NCBI RefSeq assembly: GCF_001314995.1
Contig: NZ_CP012938.1
Span: 1,240,001-1,304,000 of the forward strand
Direction of reading: 5' to 3'
Length of the DNA: 64,000 nucleotides
Source: Bacteroides ovatus
GTDB taxonomy: Bacteria; Bacteroidota; Bacteroidia; Bacteroidales; Bacteroidaceae
A program made the position numbers and the translations under genes. Below are positions 51,535 to 61,859 of this stretch, piece after piece; within the stretch, counting starts at the first letter, position 1; the number at the start of each line of letters is the position of its first letter. The notes beneath the pieces are model-generated. The model was given only the letters and a program-made list of their open reading frames with translations. It made no database searches and was not told the origin of the DNA.

Positions 51535-53175
51535 ATGAAACTTCTTTGGCTTGATTTAAATAGTTCGTACGCTCATTCTTCGCTGGCATTGCCAGCCTTA
51601 CATGCCCAGATAGCAAATAATACAGACATTGAATGGTGTACGGTCTCCGCCACTATCAATGAAAATACCGGTAGTGTCGTCAATCAAATCTACCGCCATC
51701 AACCGGACATCATTGCAGCTACCAACTGGCTATTTAATCACGAGCAACTCCTGCACATCGTTTCACGCGCAAAAGCGTTACTACCTCACTGCTGTGTTAT
51801 ACTCGGAGGTCCCGAGTTTTTAGGAGATAATGAAGCTTTCTTATATAAGAACAAATTTGTAAGCGGAGTGTTTCGCGGAGAAGGTGAAGAAGTATTTCCT
51901 TTATGGTTAAAAGTGTGGAATCAGCCAAGAAAAGAATGGAAATCAATCACAGGACTCTGCTATCTGGATGAATCGGAAGCATACCATGACAACGGGCTCG
52001 CCCGTGTCATGAACTTTTCCGAATTAGTCCCTCCTGAAGAGAGCCGTTTCTTCAATTGGAGCAAACCCTTTGTGCAATTAGAAACTACCCGCGGATGTTT
52101 TAACACCTGTGCCTTTTGTGTCAGTGGAGGTGAAAAACCGGTTCGCACCCTATCTCTTGAAGCAACCCTGAAACGTCTTGACGTGATACACCAACACGGA
52201 ATCAAGAATGTACGGGTACTGGACCGCACTTTCAATTACAACAACAAACGGGCAAAAGAACTATTAAATCTATTCCGCGAATACCCGGATATCTGTTTTC
52301 ATCTGGAAATTCATCCTGCACTCCTTTCCGATGAACTCAAACAGGAATTAGCCACCCTTCCTAAAGGACTGCTGCACCTGGAAGCCGGAATCCAAAGCCT
52401 TCGGGAAAACGTGCTTGAACAAAGCCGGAGAATAGGAAAACTCTCCGATGCTTTGGCCGGACTCAAGTATCTATGTTCCCTTGAAAACATGGAAACTCAT
52501 GCCGACTTAATAGCAGGGCTCCCACTCTACCATCTATCAGAAATTTTCGATGATGTCCGTACTTTAGCAGAGTATGGCGCAGGAGAAATCCAACTGGAAT
52601 CCCTCAAATTACTTCCGGGCACCGAAATGAAAAGAAGAGCGGACGAGTTAGGCATACAGTACTCTCCACTCCCTCCATACGAAGTTCTTCAAACTCGTGA
52701 GATCACCGTAGATGAATTACAGACAGCACATTATTTGTCCCGCCTGTTAGACGGTTTCTATAATACCCCAACTTGGCGAAGCATCACACGGATACTCATT
52801 CTCGAAAACCCTCATTTTATACATGAGTTACTCGATCATTTAGTTCAAACAGATGTGATTGACACCCCTCTTAGCCTGGAAAAAAGAGGATTAATCCTCT
52901 ATGACTTCTGCAAGAATCATTATCCCGACTACCTGACACAAGTCAGCATTGCATGGATAGAAGCGGGTATGTCATTAAAAAAAGCTCCGGCAGAAAAAGT
53001 AAGAACCAAAAGACAGCTACCACCTGAAAACTGGGAAATAGAATACGGAGCATATCGCGAGAATCTACGATTATGTTTCCTTCCCACCGATGAAGAAGGA
53101 CATGGTTACTGGTTTGGTTTTGAATCGGAGATTCAGAAGATACAACCGGTTTTCAAGGCTAAAAAACTATCATAA
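51535..53175 (+). CDS. B12-binding domain radical SAM protein
   Basis: The 546-residue protein has an N-terminal B12-binding-like domain (LLWLDLNSSYAHSSLALPALHAQI ... CCVILGGPEFLGD), the radical SAM cluster motif CFNTCAFC (CxxxCxxC, about residues 187-194) and a C-terminal domain of about 150 residues (DUF4080-like). The reaction is unknown; relatives are often annotated as Fe-S oxidoreductases. Stands alone. Confidence 0.88.
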   Translation: MKLLWLDLNSSYAHSSLALPALHAQIANNTDIEWCTVSATINENTGSVVNQIYRHQPDIIAATNWLFNHEQLLHIVSRAKALLPHCCVILGGPEFLGDNEAFLYKNKFVSGVFRGEGEEVFPLWLKVWNQPRKEWKSITGLCYLDESEAYHDNGLARVMNFSELVPPEESRFFNWSKPFVQLETTRGCFNTCAFCVSGGEKPVRTLSLEATLKRLDVIHQHGIKNVRVLDRTFNYNNKRAKELLNLFREYPDICFHLEIHPALLSDELKQELATLPKGLLHLEAGIQSLRENVLEQSRRIGKLSDALAGLKYLCSLENMETHADLIAGLPLYHLSEIFDDVRTLAEYGAGEIQLESLKLLPGTEMKRRADELGIQYSPLPPYEVLQTREITVDELQTAHYLSRLLDGFYNTPTWRSITRILILENPHFIHELLDHLVQTDVIDTPLSLEKRGLILYDFCKNHYPDYLTQVSIAWIEAGMSLKKAPAEKVRTKRQLPPENWEIEYGAYRENLRLCFLPTDEEGHGYWFGFESEIQKIQPVFKAKKLS

Positions 53176-53286
53176 ATAAAAGAAAAGTATTCTCATATTA
53201 TGTGAAATTATTATTAGTCGCTAATCGTTTAGAGCAGCATTTCCTGTTTTCCACCGTCCATACAATAAACTTTACTAGCACAGTGT

Positions 53287-53910
53287 ATGGACATTCGAAA
53301 ATATCAATTCAATATTTTTTGCCTATTATTGTTCCCCTTATCCGCAACAGGACAAGAATGGAACAAACAGGATTCATTGAGACTTCAGCAAATGCTGGAA
53401 TCCGGTCAGGAGATCAAGATAAATAGAAAGTTTATCGAAAAAGTAGAGCAAAACATGTACTCTCGAAAACCATTTGTAGATTTTGATCCCACACTACCGA
53501 CTTTAAAATCTTCCATGATTTTTTCGAAACCTTCCATTCGCACTTATCAGACATTCCTAAAACCGGGTTCCACCTTTTTACCCACTTACTCCTGGTTAAG
53601 AATAAACAAGAATCTTGTGCTGCACAGTAAAAGTAATTTTGCAGAAAATTCCAGTTGCTTTCATATCCAAAGCCAAATAGAATATAATTTATCTCCCAAA
53701 TGGTCTCTCAACATATATGGCGTACAAAACCTTGATACCCGAAAACACCGGGGCCTCCCTTCCGAAGTGGAACCCACCCAATTGGGTAGTAATGTTGTTC
53801 TCAAAATAAATAAAAACTGGAAAATAAAAACAGGGGTACAATACCAATACAATGTCCTCCGCAAAAGATGGGAATGGATACCTCAAATTAGTGTTTCATA
53901 CGAATGGTAA
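53287..53910 (+). CDS. Exported Bacteroides protein of unknown function
   Basis: A 207-residue protein with an N-terminal signal peptide (FCLLLFPLSATGQ) and a mature region ending in antiparallel-like strands (VLKINKNWKIKTGVQYQY). It recalls DUF4858-like proteins. AT-rich coding, no partner genes. A competing frame at 53202-53426 overlaps its start and is not called. Confidence 0.65.
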   Translation: MDIRKYQFNIFCLLLFPLSATGQEWNKQDSLRLQQMLESGQEIKINRKFIEKVEQNMYSRKPFVDFDPTLPTLKSSMIFSKPSIRTYQTFLKPGSTFLPTYSWLRINKNLVLHSKSNFAENSSCFHIQSQIEYNLSPKWSLNIYGVQNLDTRKHRGLPSEVEPTQLGSNVVLKINKNWKIKTGVQYQYNVLRKRWEWIPQISVSYEW

Positions 53911-53977
53911 CCCGTGCCGACAATCAGGAATCGAAAAGTTTTAGAAAACAAGAAAGCATATTTTCCATTTATTCTCG

Positions 53978-53985
53978 TACCTTTG
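53978..53985 (+). promoter_or_regulatory. -7 box of the map-rmuC operon
   Basis: TACCTTTG, 25 bases upstream of the map start. Confidence 0.65.
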
Positions 53986-54010
53986 TCATACGATTAAATA
54001 TGCTATCATA

Positions 54011-54865
54011 ATGAAGAACTTTATCAAGGGATTCCGGTTTACCCCCTCTAATTATCCGGCAGAAGTAGAAGCAAAAATACAGAAATACAGAAAGCAAGGT
54101 TATAAACTTCCACCGCGCAAAGTACTCCGTACTCCCGAGCAACTGGAAGGTATCCGGGAAAGTGCCAAAATCAATACGGCACTGCTGGACTATATTTCAG
54201 AGAATATCCGGGAAGGCATGTCCACCGAAGAAATTGATGTGCTAGTGTATGATTTCACTACCAGTCACGGTGCCATCCCTGCCCCACTCAACTACGAAGG
54301 CTTTCCCAAAAGTGTTTGCACCAGCATCAACGATGTAGTGTGCCACGGAATACCCAATAAAAATGAGATTCTGAAAAGCGGAGATATTATCAATGTAGAT
54401 GTTTCCACCATTTACAAAGGATATTTTTCCGATGCATCCCGTATGTTTATGATTGGAGACGTCAACCCTGATATGCAAAAGTTAGTACAGGTAACCAAAG
54501 AATGTATGGAAATAGGAATTGCTGCCGCACAACCCTGGAAACAGCTGGGTGATGTAGGCGCCGCCATCCAGGAACATGCAGAAAAGAACGGATTCAGCGT
54601 AGTCCGTGATCTCTGCGGACATGGTGTAGGGATGCAATTCCATGAAGAACCGGACGTAGAACATTTCGGACGCCGGGGCACAGGCATGATGATTGTGCCG
54701 GGCATGACCTTCACCATCGAACCTATGATTAATATGGGAACCTACGAAGTGTTTGTAGATGATGCCGACGGATGGACTGTCTGTACCGACGACGGACTGC
54801 CTTCCGCCCAATGGGAAAATATGATTCTGATTACTGAAACCGGAAACGAAATTCTGACATATTAA
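54011..54865 (+). CDS. map: Methionine aminopeptidase, type I
   Basis: The 284-residue enzyme has the metal ligands in NVDVSTIYKGYFSDASRMF, CGHGVGMQFHEEPDV, MTFTIEPMINMG and the final glutamate in WENMILITETGNEIL. It removes the initiator methionine from new proteins. The N-terminal 40 residues are an extension seen in some Bacteroidetes. The stop overlaps the rmuC start (TAATG). Confidence 0.95.
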   Translation: MKNFIKGFRFTPSNYPAEVEAKIQKYRKQGYKLPPRKVLRTPEQLEGIRESAKINTALLDYISENIREGMSTEEIDVLVYDFTTSHGAIPAPLNYEGFPKSVCTSINDVVCHGIPNKNEILKSGDIINVDVSTIYKGYFSDASRMFMIGDVNPDMQKLVQVTKECMEIGIAAAQPWKQLGDVGAAIQEHAEKNGFSVVRDLCGHGVGMQFHEEPDVEHFGRRGTGMMIVPGMTFTIEPMINMGTYEVFVDDADGWTVCTDDGLPSAQWENMILITETGNEILTY

Positions 54866-56100
54866 TGGAACTGATTCTACTTATTGTTATTGCCGTGTTA
54901 ATGATAGTCCTACTTGTATTATCACTAACCAAAGGCAACAATCAAACTCAAGCAGAACAATTACAAATAGCCTTGCGCCAGCAAATGCAGGAAAACCGGG
55001 AAGAACTGAACCGCAGCATCCGGGAACTTCGCATGGAAATGACGCAAACGCTAAACCAGAATATGCAACAGCTCCAAGATGTTCTGCACAAGAATATGAT
55101 GACCACCGGAGAACTGCAACGACAGAAATTCGACATGATGGCCCGCCAGCAGGAAGCATTACTGAAATCCACCGAGAAACGACTGGATGACATGCGCCTG
55201 ATGGTGGAAGAAAAGCTCCAGAAAACCCTGAATGAACGTATCGGTCAATCATTCGAAATCGTCCGTTCGCAACTTGAGAACGTGCAAAAAGGACTGGGAG
55301 AAATGAAATCTCTTGCTCAAGATGTCGGCGGACTAAAAAAGGTATTGAGCAACGTAAAGATGAGAGGAACGTTCGGCGAAGTCCAACTGGGTGCACTCTT
55401 AGAACAAATGATGAGCCCCGAACAGTACGACGCCAATGTCAAAACAAAAAAGAGCGGAACCGAATTTGTAGAATTTGCCATCAAGCTTCCGGGAAAAGAT
55501 GACGCCAACAGCACCGTCTACCTCCCCATCGACGCCAAATTTCCGAAAGATATATACGAACAATATTATGACGCATTCGAAGCGGGAGACGCAGCATTGA
55601 TGGAATCGTCTGGCAAGCAATTGGAAAATACAATCAAAAAGATGGCAAAAGACATCCATGATAAATATGTAGACCCGCCTTTTACCACAGATTTTGCCAT
55701 CATGTTCCTCCCGTTTGAAAGCATATATGCCGAAGTAATCCGACGCACCAGTCTCATCGAAACACTCCAAAAGGAGTATAAGATTGTAGTTACAGGTCCG
55801 ACAACATTAGGCGCCATCCTCAACAGTCTTCAGATGGGGTTCCGCACGCTTGCTATCCAAAAACGTACCGGAGAAGTCTGGACCGTATTGGGAGCTGTCA
55901 AAACAGAATTCAGTAAATTCGGAGGATTACTTGAAAAAGTACAAAAGAACTTGCAAAGCGCCGGTGACCAACTCGAAGAAGTCATGGGAAAACGAACACG
56001 TGCCATCGAACGCAAACTGCGGCAAGTGGAACAGTTGCCACACGAAGAAAGTCAAAAGATTCTCCCTATTGACGTAGAGGACGATTTGACAGATTACTAA
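54865..56100 (+). CDS. rmuC: DNA recombination protein RmuC
   Basis: The 411-residue protein has an N-terminal membrane helix (LILLIVIAVLMIVLLVLSL), a long coiled coil to about residue 150 and the RmuC core (MRGTFGEVQLGALLEQMMSPEQY ... IDAKFPKDIYEQYYDA). It is a nuclease-like protein that limits inversions or rearrangements; mechanism uncertain. Coupled to map by one-base overlap. Confidence 0.92.
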   Translation: MELILLIVIAVLMIVLLVLSLTKGNNQTQAEQLQIALRQQMQENREELNRSIRELRMEMTQTLNQNMQQLQDVLHKNMMTTGELQRQKFDMMARQQEALLKSTEKRLDDMRLMVEEKLQKTLNERIGQSFEIVRSQLENVQKGLGEMKSLAQDVGGLKKVLSNVKMRGTFGEVQLGALLEQMMSPEQYDANVKTKKSGTEFVEFAIKLPGKDDANSTVYLPIDAKFPKDIYEQYYDAFEAGDAALMESSGKQLENTIKKMAKDIHDKYVDPPFTTDFAIMFLPFESIYAEVIRRTSLIETLQKEYKIVVTGPTTLGAILNSLQMGFRTLAIQKRTGEVWTVLGAVKTEFSKFGGLLEKVQKNLQSAGDQLEEVMGKRTRAIERKLRQVEQLPHEESQKILPIDVEDDLTDY

Positions 56101-56110
56101 CTGATATTAT

Positions 56111-56183
56111 TTAGGCACGGATTACACGATAAACACGGAAAGAAAATAAACTTATCCGTGCAATTCGTATAATCCGTGCCTAA
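56111..56183. terminator. Long bidirectional terminator hairpin
   Basis: TTAGGCACGGATTACACG (56111-56128) pairs with CGTATAATCCGTGCCTAA (56166-56183), with an inner CACGGA/TCCGTG stem. Separates convergent rmuC and antiporter genes. Confidence 0.85.
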
Positions 56184-56255
56184 AAAAATTAGAGAAAGTG
56201 TTTCGACACACCTCCACACTAAACAGAAAATGCTCTACAACATTTCCATATCACG

Positions 56256-57434
56256 TCAATCCGCATAACTCCGCAAAGCCAAATTCTTCACCCAAAGAAC
56301 GAAGATACCCGTCAGAATCAGATTCAATACCAGAGTAAGCACTGAAATAACCAATGCCGGGCCACCCAAGTTATATCCCAATGCAATGAAAATGATTCCG
56401 GCTCCTACCTCACCACGGGTAAACATACCGATGGAAAGAGCCAGTCGCTCACTTAATTTCCGGTCACGATAGAAGAACATCGGACAAAGCTTTCCTATAT
56501 TCGACAATAAAGAGACAATCACCACATGAAACATAATCATTCCCCACGACATCATCTCCTGCGATCCCGTTACAGAATAAGAACCTGCATGAGTCTCCGC
56601 AAAGTTCACTCCGATAAAATGCGGCATACTCATTCCCACCAGAAACATGAAGAAAAATGAAATCCCGGTAGACACCTTTCGTTCCACAGGTGTGTCATGT
56701 TCCTTATGTTTCATAATCATACCCAGAACAAATGCCGGCAACAGGACTTCAATATGAATACTTCCCTCGTCCCCATACAATTCTTTACTCCCCAGATACA
56801 GTATTTGAGTAGCCAGAAATATAATCACTGAATAAAAGAGGATAGCCTTCCAATCCTGACGCCAATCATACTTATTCAATCTTTGCCAGCCGATCGACAA
56901 AAACAAGAACACAATCACCACCACAATAATCAACTGCCAGCGCAGCCCGATCATCATAATCTGAAGAGGAATCATTAAAAGAATCGTATCCAAGTCATCG
57001 AAAATTGCCAATACCTGTATCTTCTTATAAATCCAACTGGACTTCAGTCCGATAGCCGCCAACATCGTAAACAGAATACCGGCTGATGTAGGTGCAGCAA
57101 AACGGCTTAACAATAAATTCTCCTTCCACGCTTCCCAACTATTCCAAAACTCGGGCGGAAGCAAAATAAACACATAATAAATGGCAATCATAAACCACGG
57201 TAAAGCAGCCGTAGCCATTGCAATAAAATAATCTTGAGCGTAACTTTTCCACCGCGTTTTATCAAGGACGAACTCACGGCCTACATTAATCATTATAAAA
57301 CTAAGACATACATAGAGTAGTACATTCGATATGGATTTAACAGCTCCATACCCATCTCCTGCCATCATCGGCAGGAATTGCGAAACCACGAGCCCCAACA
57401 TCAGGAAGCCCGAAAAAGACAGAACTTTTCTCAT
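56256..57434 (-). CDS. Cation:proton antiporter (CPA-type)
   Basis: A 392-residue integral membrane protein with about eleven hydrophobic helices, including the acid-bearing helix region with FMFLVGMSMPHF and MFTRGEVGAGIIFIALGYN. It probably exchanges Na+ or K+ for H+. Ion specificity cannot be set by sequence alone. No partner subunits nearby. Confidence 0.82.
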   Translation of the reverse strand: MRKVLSFSGFLMLGLVVSQFLPMMAGDGYGAVKSISNVLLYVCLSFIMINVGREFVLDKTRWKSYAQDYFIAMATAALPWFMIAIYYVFILLPPEFWNSWEAWKENLLLSRFAAPTSAGILFTMLAAIGLKSSWIYKKIQVLAIFDDLDTILLMIPLQIMMIGLRWQLIIVVVIVFLFLSIGWQRLNKYDWRQDWKAILFYSVIIFLATQILYLGSKELYGDEGSIHIEVLLPAFVLGMIMKHKEHDTPVERKVSTGISFFFMFLVGMSMPHFIGVNFAETHAGSYSVTGSQEMMSWGMIMFHVVIVSLLSNIGKLCPMFFYRDRKLSERLALSIGMFTRGEVGAGIIFIALGYNLGGPALVISVLTLVLNLILTGIFVLWVKNLALRSYAD

Positions 57435-57573
57435 ATTTATAGTTGTTTGTTGCTAAAAAGTAATTGCCAAGGAAAGCTCTGCAGACAGAAGGCAATCACC
57501 TGGTGTATTAAAAACTAACCGCAAGTCAATTTGTTCAGAACAGATCTCTGAAAAATTGCTTGCGGCAGTATTT

Positions 57574-59355
57574 TTAATCCAGCTTCAGTACGGCGAGGAA
57601 GGCTTTTTGCGGCACTTCCACGTTACCGATTTGTTTCATTCGTTTTTTACCTTTTTTCTGCTTTTCAAGCAGTTTACGTTTACGGCTCACGTCACCACCA
57701 TAACACTTCGCTGTCACATCCTTACGAACAGCCTTAATCGTTTCACGGGAAATAATCTTAGCCCCGATAGCTGCCTGAATGGCAATATCAAACTGCTGGC
57801 GCGGAATAAGCTCTTTCAGCTTCTCACACATCCGGCGTCCCATATCGTAAGCATTGTCAATATGTGTCAAAGTAGAAAGTGCATCCACAGGCTCACCGTT
57901 CAACAAAATATCCAGCTTCACCAGCTTCGAAGTACGGAAACCATTCGGATGATAATCAAACGACGCATACCCTTTGGAAATACTCTTCAACTTATCATAA
58001 AAGTCAATCACAATTTCTCCCAAAGGCATATTGTAATAGATTTCCACCCGGTTACCGGAGATATATTCCTGTTTAATCAATTCACCACGCTTACCCAGAC
58101 AAAGCGTCATAATCGAACCGATATAATCAGTCGTTGTAATAATAGACGCTTTGATATACGGTTCCTCGATATGGTCAATCATCGTCGGGTCGGGCATACC
58201 ACCGGGGTTGTGCACCTCCTTCATATTGCCCTGCTTATCATATATATGGTAGGACACATTCGGTACCGTAGTAATCACATTCATGTCAAACTCACGATCC
58301 AGACGCTCCTGCACAATTTCCATGTGGAGCAATCCGAGGAAACCGCAACGGAAACCAAAACCCAAAGCCAATGAAGACTCCGGCTGGAAAGTCAACGACG
58401 CATCATTCAGCTGCAACTTTTCCAAAGACGCGCGAAGATCTTCAAAATCTTCCGCCTCAATCGGATACACTCCGGCAAACACCATCGGCTTCACCTCCTC
58501 AAACCCGGCAATAGCCTTGTCACACGGACGGGCAATATGTGTAATGGTATCTCCCACCTTCACCTCTTTGGAAGTTTTGATACCGGAAATTATATATCCT
58601 ACATCCCCCGTACGAAGTTCGTTACGAGGCACCATATCCATTTTCAACACCCCTATTTCATCGGCATCATACTCTTTTCCCGTATTGAAAAACTTCACCT
58701 TGTCGCCCTTGCGAATCGTGCCGTTTTCAATCTTGAAATAAGCTATAATTCCACGGAAAGAGTTGAATACAGAGTCGAAAATCAAAGCCTGCAACGGCGC
58801 CTCTTCATTCCCTTCGGGATGAGGAATACGTTCAATCACAGCAGCCAGTATCTCTTCCACTCCCATACCCGTTTTACCGGATGCACGGATTACCTCCTCG
58901 CGCTTGCAACCCAACAGTTCAACGATTTCGTCCTCCACTTCTTCGGGATTGGCGCTCGCCATATCGCATTTATTGATAACCGGAATAATCTCAAGGTCGT
59001 GTTCAATGGCCATATACAGATTCGAGATCGTCTGCGCCTGCACTCCCTGCGAAGCATCGACAATCAGCAATGCCCCTTCACATGCAGCGATAGAACGTGA
59101 CACCTCATACGAAAAGTCCACGTGTCCCGGAGTATCAATCAGGTTAAGGACATACTTCTCCCCCTGATAAGTATATTCCATCTGGATCGCATGGCTCTTG
59201 ATAGTGATCCCTCTTTCTTTTTCCAGATCCATATTATCAAGCATCTGCCCTGAAGTCACCTGAATGGTGTTAGTAAACTCCAACAGACGGTCGGCCAACG
59301 TTGACTTACCGTGGTCAATATGAGCAATAATGCAAAAGTTGCGAATATTCTTCAT
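57574..59355 (-). CDS. lepA: Elongation factor 4 (LepA)
   Basis: The 593-residue GTPase has AHIDHGKST (G1), DTPGHVDF (G3) and NKCD (G4), followed by EF-G-like domains and the LepA-specific C-terminal domain ([21 protein letters not shown]). It back-translocates or remodels stalled ribosomes. Minus-strand -7 box TATCTTTG (59396-59389) precedes it. Confidence 0.96.
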   Translation of the reverse strand: MKNIRNFCIIAHIDHGKSTLADRLLEFTNTIQVTSGQMLDNMDLEKERGITIKSHAIQMEYTYQGEKYVLNLIDTPGHVDFSYEVSRSIAACEGALLIVDASQGVQAQTISNLYMAIEHDLEIIPVINKCDMASANPEEVEDEIVELLGCKREEVIRASGKTGMGVEEILAAVIERIPHPEGNEEAPLQALIFDSVFNSFRGIIAYFKIENGTIRKGDKVKFFNTGKEYDADEIGVLKMDMVPRNELRTGDVGYIISGIKTSKEVKVGDTITHIARPCDKAIAGFEEVKPMVFAGVYPIEAEDFEDLRASLEKLQLNDASLTFQPESSLALGFGFRCGFLGLLHMEIVQERLDREFDMNVITTVPNVSYHIYDKQGNMKEVHNPGGMPDPTMIDHIEEPYIKASIITTTDYIGSIMTLCLGKRGELIKQEYISGNRVEIYYNMPLGEIVIDFYDKLKSISKGYASFDYHPNGFRTSKLVKLDILLNGEPVDALSTLTHIDNAYDMGRRMCEKLKELIPRQQFDIAIQAAIGAKIISRETIKAVRKDVTAKCYGGDVSRKRKLLEKQKKGKKRMKQIGNVEVPQKAFLAVLKLD

Positions 59356-59410
59356 TCTGAATTCTTATTATTTTATCTTTTTGGTGTGCAAAGATACGTA
59401 AATGGCGGAA

Positions 59411-59462
59411 TAAAAAAAAATGCGTTGATAACATTATGATCATGTACCAACGCATTTTTTTA
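59411..59462. terminator. Bidirectional terminator
   Basis: AAAAAATGCGTTG pairs with CAACGCATTTTTT with U-rich ends. It terminates the small winged-helix gene at 59484-59684. Confidence 0.88.
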
Positions 59463-59483
59463 TTGCTTAAGTGAGTTACTCGC

Positions 59484-59684
59484 TTAGATCAATTTGATGA
59501 AGAGTTCACCTTCAACTTCTTCCACAGAGACTTTGTCTTCTCTCAATAACCAGCCAAGGCCGAGGAACAGATCTTTGTCAACCAATTTAGTTGCTTTTTT
59601 AAGCTGCTTGGCAGTCATTCCTTCTGTTTCGTTCAGTGCATTCCAGATAGTACCTGCAATTACACCAGCTTTTTCTTTCAACAT
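59484..59684 (-). CDS. Small winged-helix protein (DUF2582-like)
   Basis: The 66-residue protein is an isolated winged-helix-like domain (AGVIAGTIWNALNETEGMTAKQLKKATKL), a widely conserved small Bacteroides protein. Role unknown; probable DNA binding. Confidence 0.8.
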   Translation of the reverse strand: MLKEKAGVIAGTIWNALNETEGMTAKQLKKATKLVDKDLFLGLGWLLREDKVSVEEVEGELFIKLI

Positions 59685-59837
59685 TTGCTTTGCAATTTTA
59701 GTTAGACATGCTTAAAATCATCCGGTCAAAAAGACTTTCAGATTTTATTTCGGGGACAAAGATAGTTATTTTTATGTTATATAACACTTTATTGAGCACT
59801 TTTTTATCGTTTTTGTAATAAAAAAGCATTTTTTCTT

Positions 59838-60296
59838 TCATTTAGGATGCTTTTCGAGATATTCAGACCAAATTCTTGCCGCTTCTTCCACCATTTTAGC
59901 GCAAGGACGCTTGCTATAATATTGAGCAGTACGCTCTTCCGGAATCGTTGAAACGGGATCTTTTTTCTTTAATCCCAACAATTCGCCACAAATCAGCGAG
60001 CCGTTACGCTTCTTAAATTCAGCCGCCAGTTCTTGCACCACCGCATAATTGGCAGCTTTTCCTTCCCGGTCTGTCGCTTCCGTAGCGCCGGTTTCCAGGC
60101 CCGCCACCAAAAACATGCCGCAGGCAGCTCCACACGTTTCACGCATTCGTCCTATCCCCCCACCAAAGGAAGCACCCATACGCAACGCCTGTTCCTGTGT
60201 AAATCCATACATATCCGCAAAGGCCGCTACTACCGACTGTGAACAGTTATATCCGCTCTTAAAAAGCTCCACTGCTTTCTGTATTCTATCTTCCAT
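59838..60296 (-). CDS. C_GCAxxG_C_C family protein
   Basis: A 152-residue protein with the pattern of cysteines of this family: NCSQS near residue 18, a TCGAACGMFLVAG segment, LICGELLG and a late PCAKMVE. The family is thought to be redox related or metal binding; reaction not known. Confidence 0.85.
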   Translation of the reverse strand: MEDRIQKAVELFKSGYNCSQSVVAAFADMYGFTQEQALRMGASFGGGIGRMRETCGAACGMFLVAGLETGATEATDREGKAANYAVVQELAAEFKKRNGSLICGELLGLKKKDPVSTIPEERTAQYYSKRPCAKMVEEAARIWSEYLEKHPK

Positions 60297-60338
60297 AAAC
60301 TATTTTGCATTTTTATTTCGCACAAAAATATAAAAAAG

Positions 60339-60346
60339 TATCTTTG
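60339..60346 (+). promoter_or_regulatory. -7 box of the 60389-61074 operon
   Basis: TATCTTTG, 42 bases before the first ATG, with a T-rich -33 region. Confidence 0.6.
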
Positions 60347-60388
60347 CATCAGATAGGGCGTAAAGATTAAAATCAAAAAAAAGAAAAT

Positions 60389-60655
60389 ATGAACAAAACT
60401 ATTTCATATAAAGAATCGACAGCCATTGCCATCCAAGCTATGATAAGCGCAGCCAGAAAGGATGAATATGCTGACAGGAAAAGAAAAAGTGGTTTTCCCC
60501 AAAACAGAAAGAAACGTGATGTCACTCTCAAAGATGTACGTGAATGGAACAAGAGAAGAAATTATAAAGAGGATGCAGGAATTGCCGTCAATGCAATGAT
60601 GGCGTCAGCTATCAACGACCCCTATGTGGACCTGAATCCACCCTCCAAATTCTAA
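60389..60655 (+). CDS. Small protein with two internal repeats
   Basis: The 88-residue product contains two similar units: STAIAIQAMISAARKDEYADRK and DAGIAVNAMMASAINDPYVDLN, separated by a basic linker. It has no signal peptide. It precedes yjbQ by 11 bases. Not recognised. Confidence 0.6.
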   Translation: MNKTISYKESTAIAIQAMISAARKDEYADRKRKSGFPQNRKKRDVTLKDVREWNKRRNYKEDAGIAVNAMMASAINDPYVDLNPPSKF

Positions 60656-60666
60656 GAGATAAAACA

Positions 60667-61074
60667 ATGGCTACAACATTCGATATTCAACTCCCTCATT
60701 ACTCGCGTGGATTTCATTTAATCACGCGTGATATCATTTCACAACTACCAGCACTTCCCGAAAGTGGCCTGCTGGTAATCTTTATCAAACACACCTCTGC
60801 CGGACTAACTATCAACGAAAATGCAGACCCGGACGTACGGCATGACTTCCAGACATTCTTTAATAAACTGGTTCCCGACGGTGCCCCCTATTTCATCCAT
60901 ACCCTCGAAGGCCCCGACGATATGAGCGCCCATATAAAAGCCTCCCTGATAGGAAGCTCGGTCACTATCCCCATCAAGAATCACCGCCTGAACCTGGGAA
61001 TATGGCAAGGTGTCTACCTCTGCGAATTTCGCGACGGAGGAGACACCCGTAAATTGAGTATTACTATCCTATAA
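60667..61074 (+). CDS. yjbQ: YjbQ family protein (secondary thiamine-phosphate synthase type)
   Basis: A 135-residue protein with the YjbQ/UPF0047 motif: IKHTSAGLTINENADPDVRHDF and HIKASLIGSSVTIPI, with WQGVYLCEFRDGG. Family members have weak thiamine phosphate synthase activity; main role uncertain. The stop overlaps the converging exonuclease III stop by 6 bases. Confidence 0.88.
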   Translation: MATTFDIQLPHYSRGFHLITRDIISQLPALPESGLLVIFIKHTSAGLTINENADPDVRHDFQTFFNKLVPDGAPYFIHTLEGPDDMSAHIKASLIGSSVTIPIKNHRLNLGIWQGVYLCEFRDGGDTRKLSITIL

Positions 61075-61830
61075 TATTTCCAACGCCATCGGACAATGAT
61101 CGGAATGTACGGCCTCATTCAGGATATACGCACGTTTCAACAGCGGGCGTACCGGCTCACTAACCATGCAATAGTCAATTCTCCAACCCTTATTTTTGGC
61201 ACGCGAATTAAAACGATAGCTCCACCAGGTATATTCCTGTTTTTCGGGACAAAGCGTACGGAAAGAATCAACATACCCCGCAGACAGGAAACGTGTCATC
61301 CACTCCCGCTCTTCAGGAAGGAAACCACTGTTTGTTGCATTCCGGACAGGATCATGAATGTCGATCGGCTCATGGCAGATATTATAATCGCCACAAAGAA
61401 TCAAATTGGGACGGGACTTCTGCAACTCCATCACATACTTTTGAAAATCTTCCAGCCACGCCATTTTAAAAGCCTGGCGTTCGTCCCCGCTCGTCCCCGA
61501 AGGGTGATAAACACTGACTACCGATAAGTCTCCGAAATCCGCCCGGATAAAACGTCCTTCATTATCATAAGCCTCCATTCCCATCCCATATTCCACATGG
61601 TCCGGTTCCTGCTTGGTAAGTATGGCCACTCCACTGTATCCTTTCTTCTGCGCCGAATACAAATAAGACTTGTAACCCAACGCTTCAAACACCTCTCCCG
61701 GATACTGGTCCGGTTGCAGTTTCGTCTCTTGCAGACAAAGAATATCAGGATTCTCCTGCGCCAGCCATTCCGGCAAACCTTTAGATACGGCAGCACGTAG
61801 TCCGTTCACATTATAAGTAATAATCTTCAT
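61069..61830 (-). CDS. xth: Exodeoxyribonuclease III
   Basis: The 253-residue enzyme has NVNGLRAA at the start, QETK, GDYNICHEPIDIHDP, RIDYCMVSEP and SDHCPMALE at the end, the AP-endonuclease active site set. It removes AP sites and acts as 3'-5' exonuclease. Monocistronic and convergent with yjbQ. Confidence 0.94.
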   Translation of the reverse strand: MKIITYNVNGLRAAVSKGLPEWLAQENPDILCLQETKLQPDQYPGEVFEALGYKSYLYSAQKKGYSGVAILTKQEPDHVEYGMGMEAYDNEGRFIRADFGDLSVVSVYHPSGTSGDERQAFKMAWLEDFQKYVMELQKSRPNLILCGDYNICHEPIDIHDPVRNATNSGFLPEEREWMTRFLSAGYVDSFRTLCPEKQEYTWWSYRFNSRAKNKGWRIDYCMVSEPVRPLLKRAYILNEAVHSDHCPMALEIL

Positions 61831-61859
61831 CGATCTATATATATTGATTTATATTCATT

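Noticed and set aside
53202..53426. 74-residue frame before the exported protein at 53287
   Set aside because: It overlaps the signal-peptide start of a better gene and has no recognisable features.
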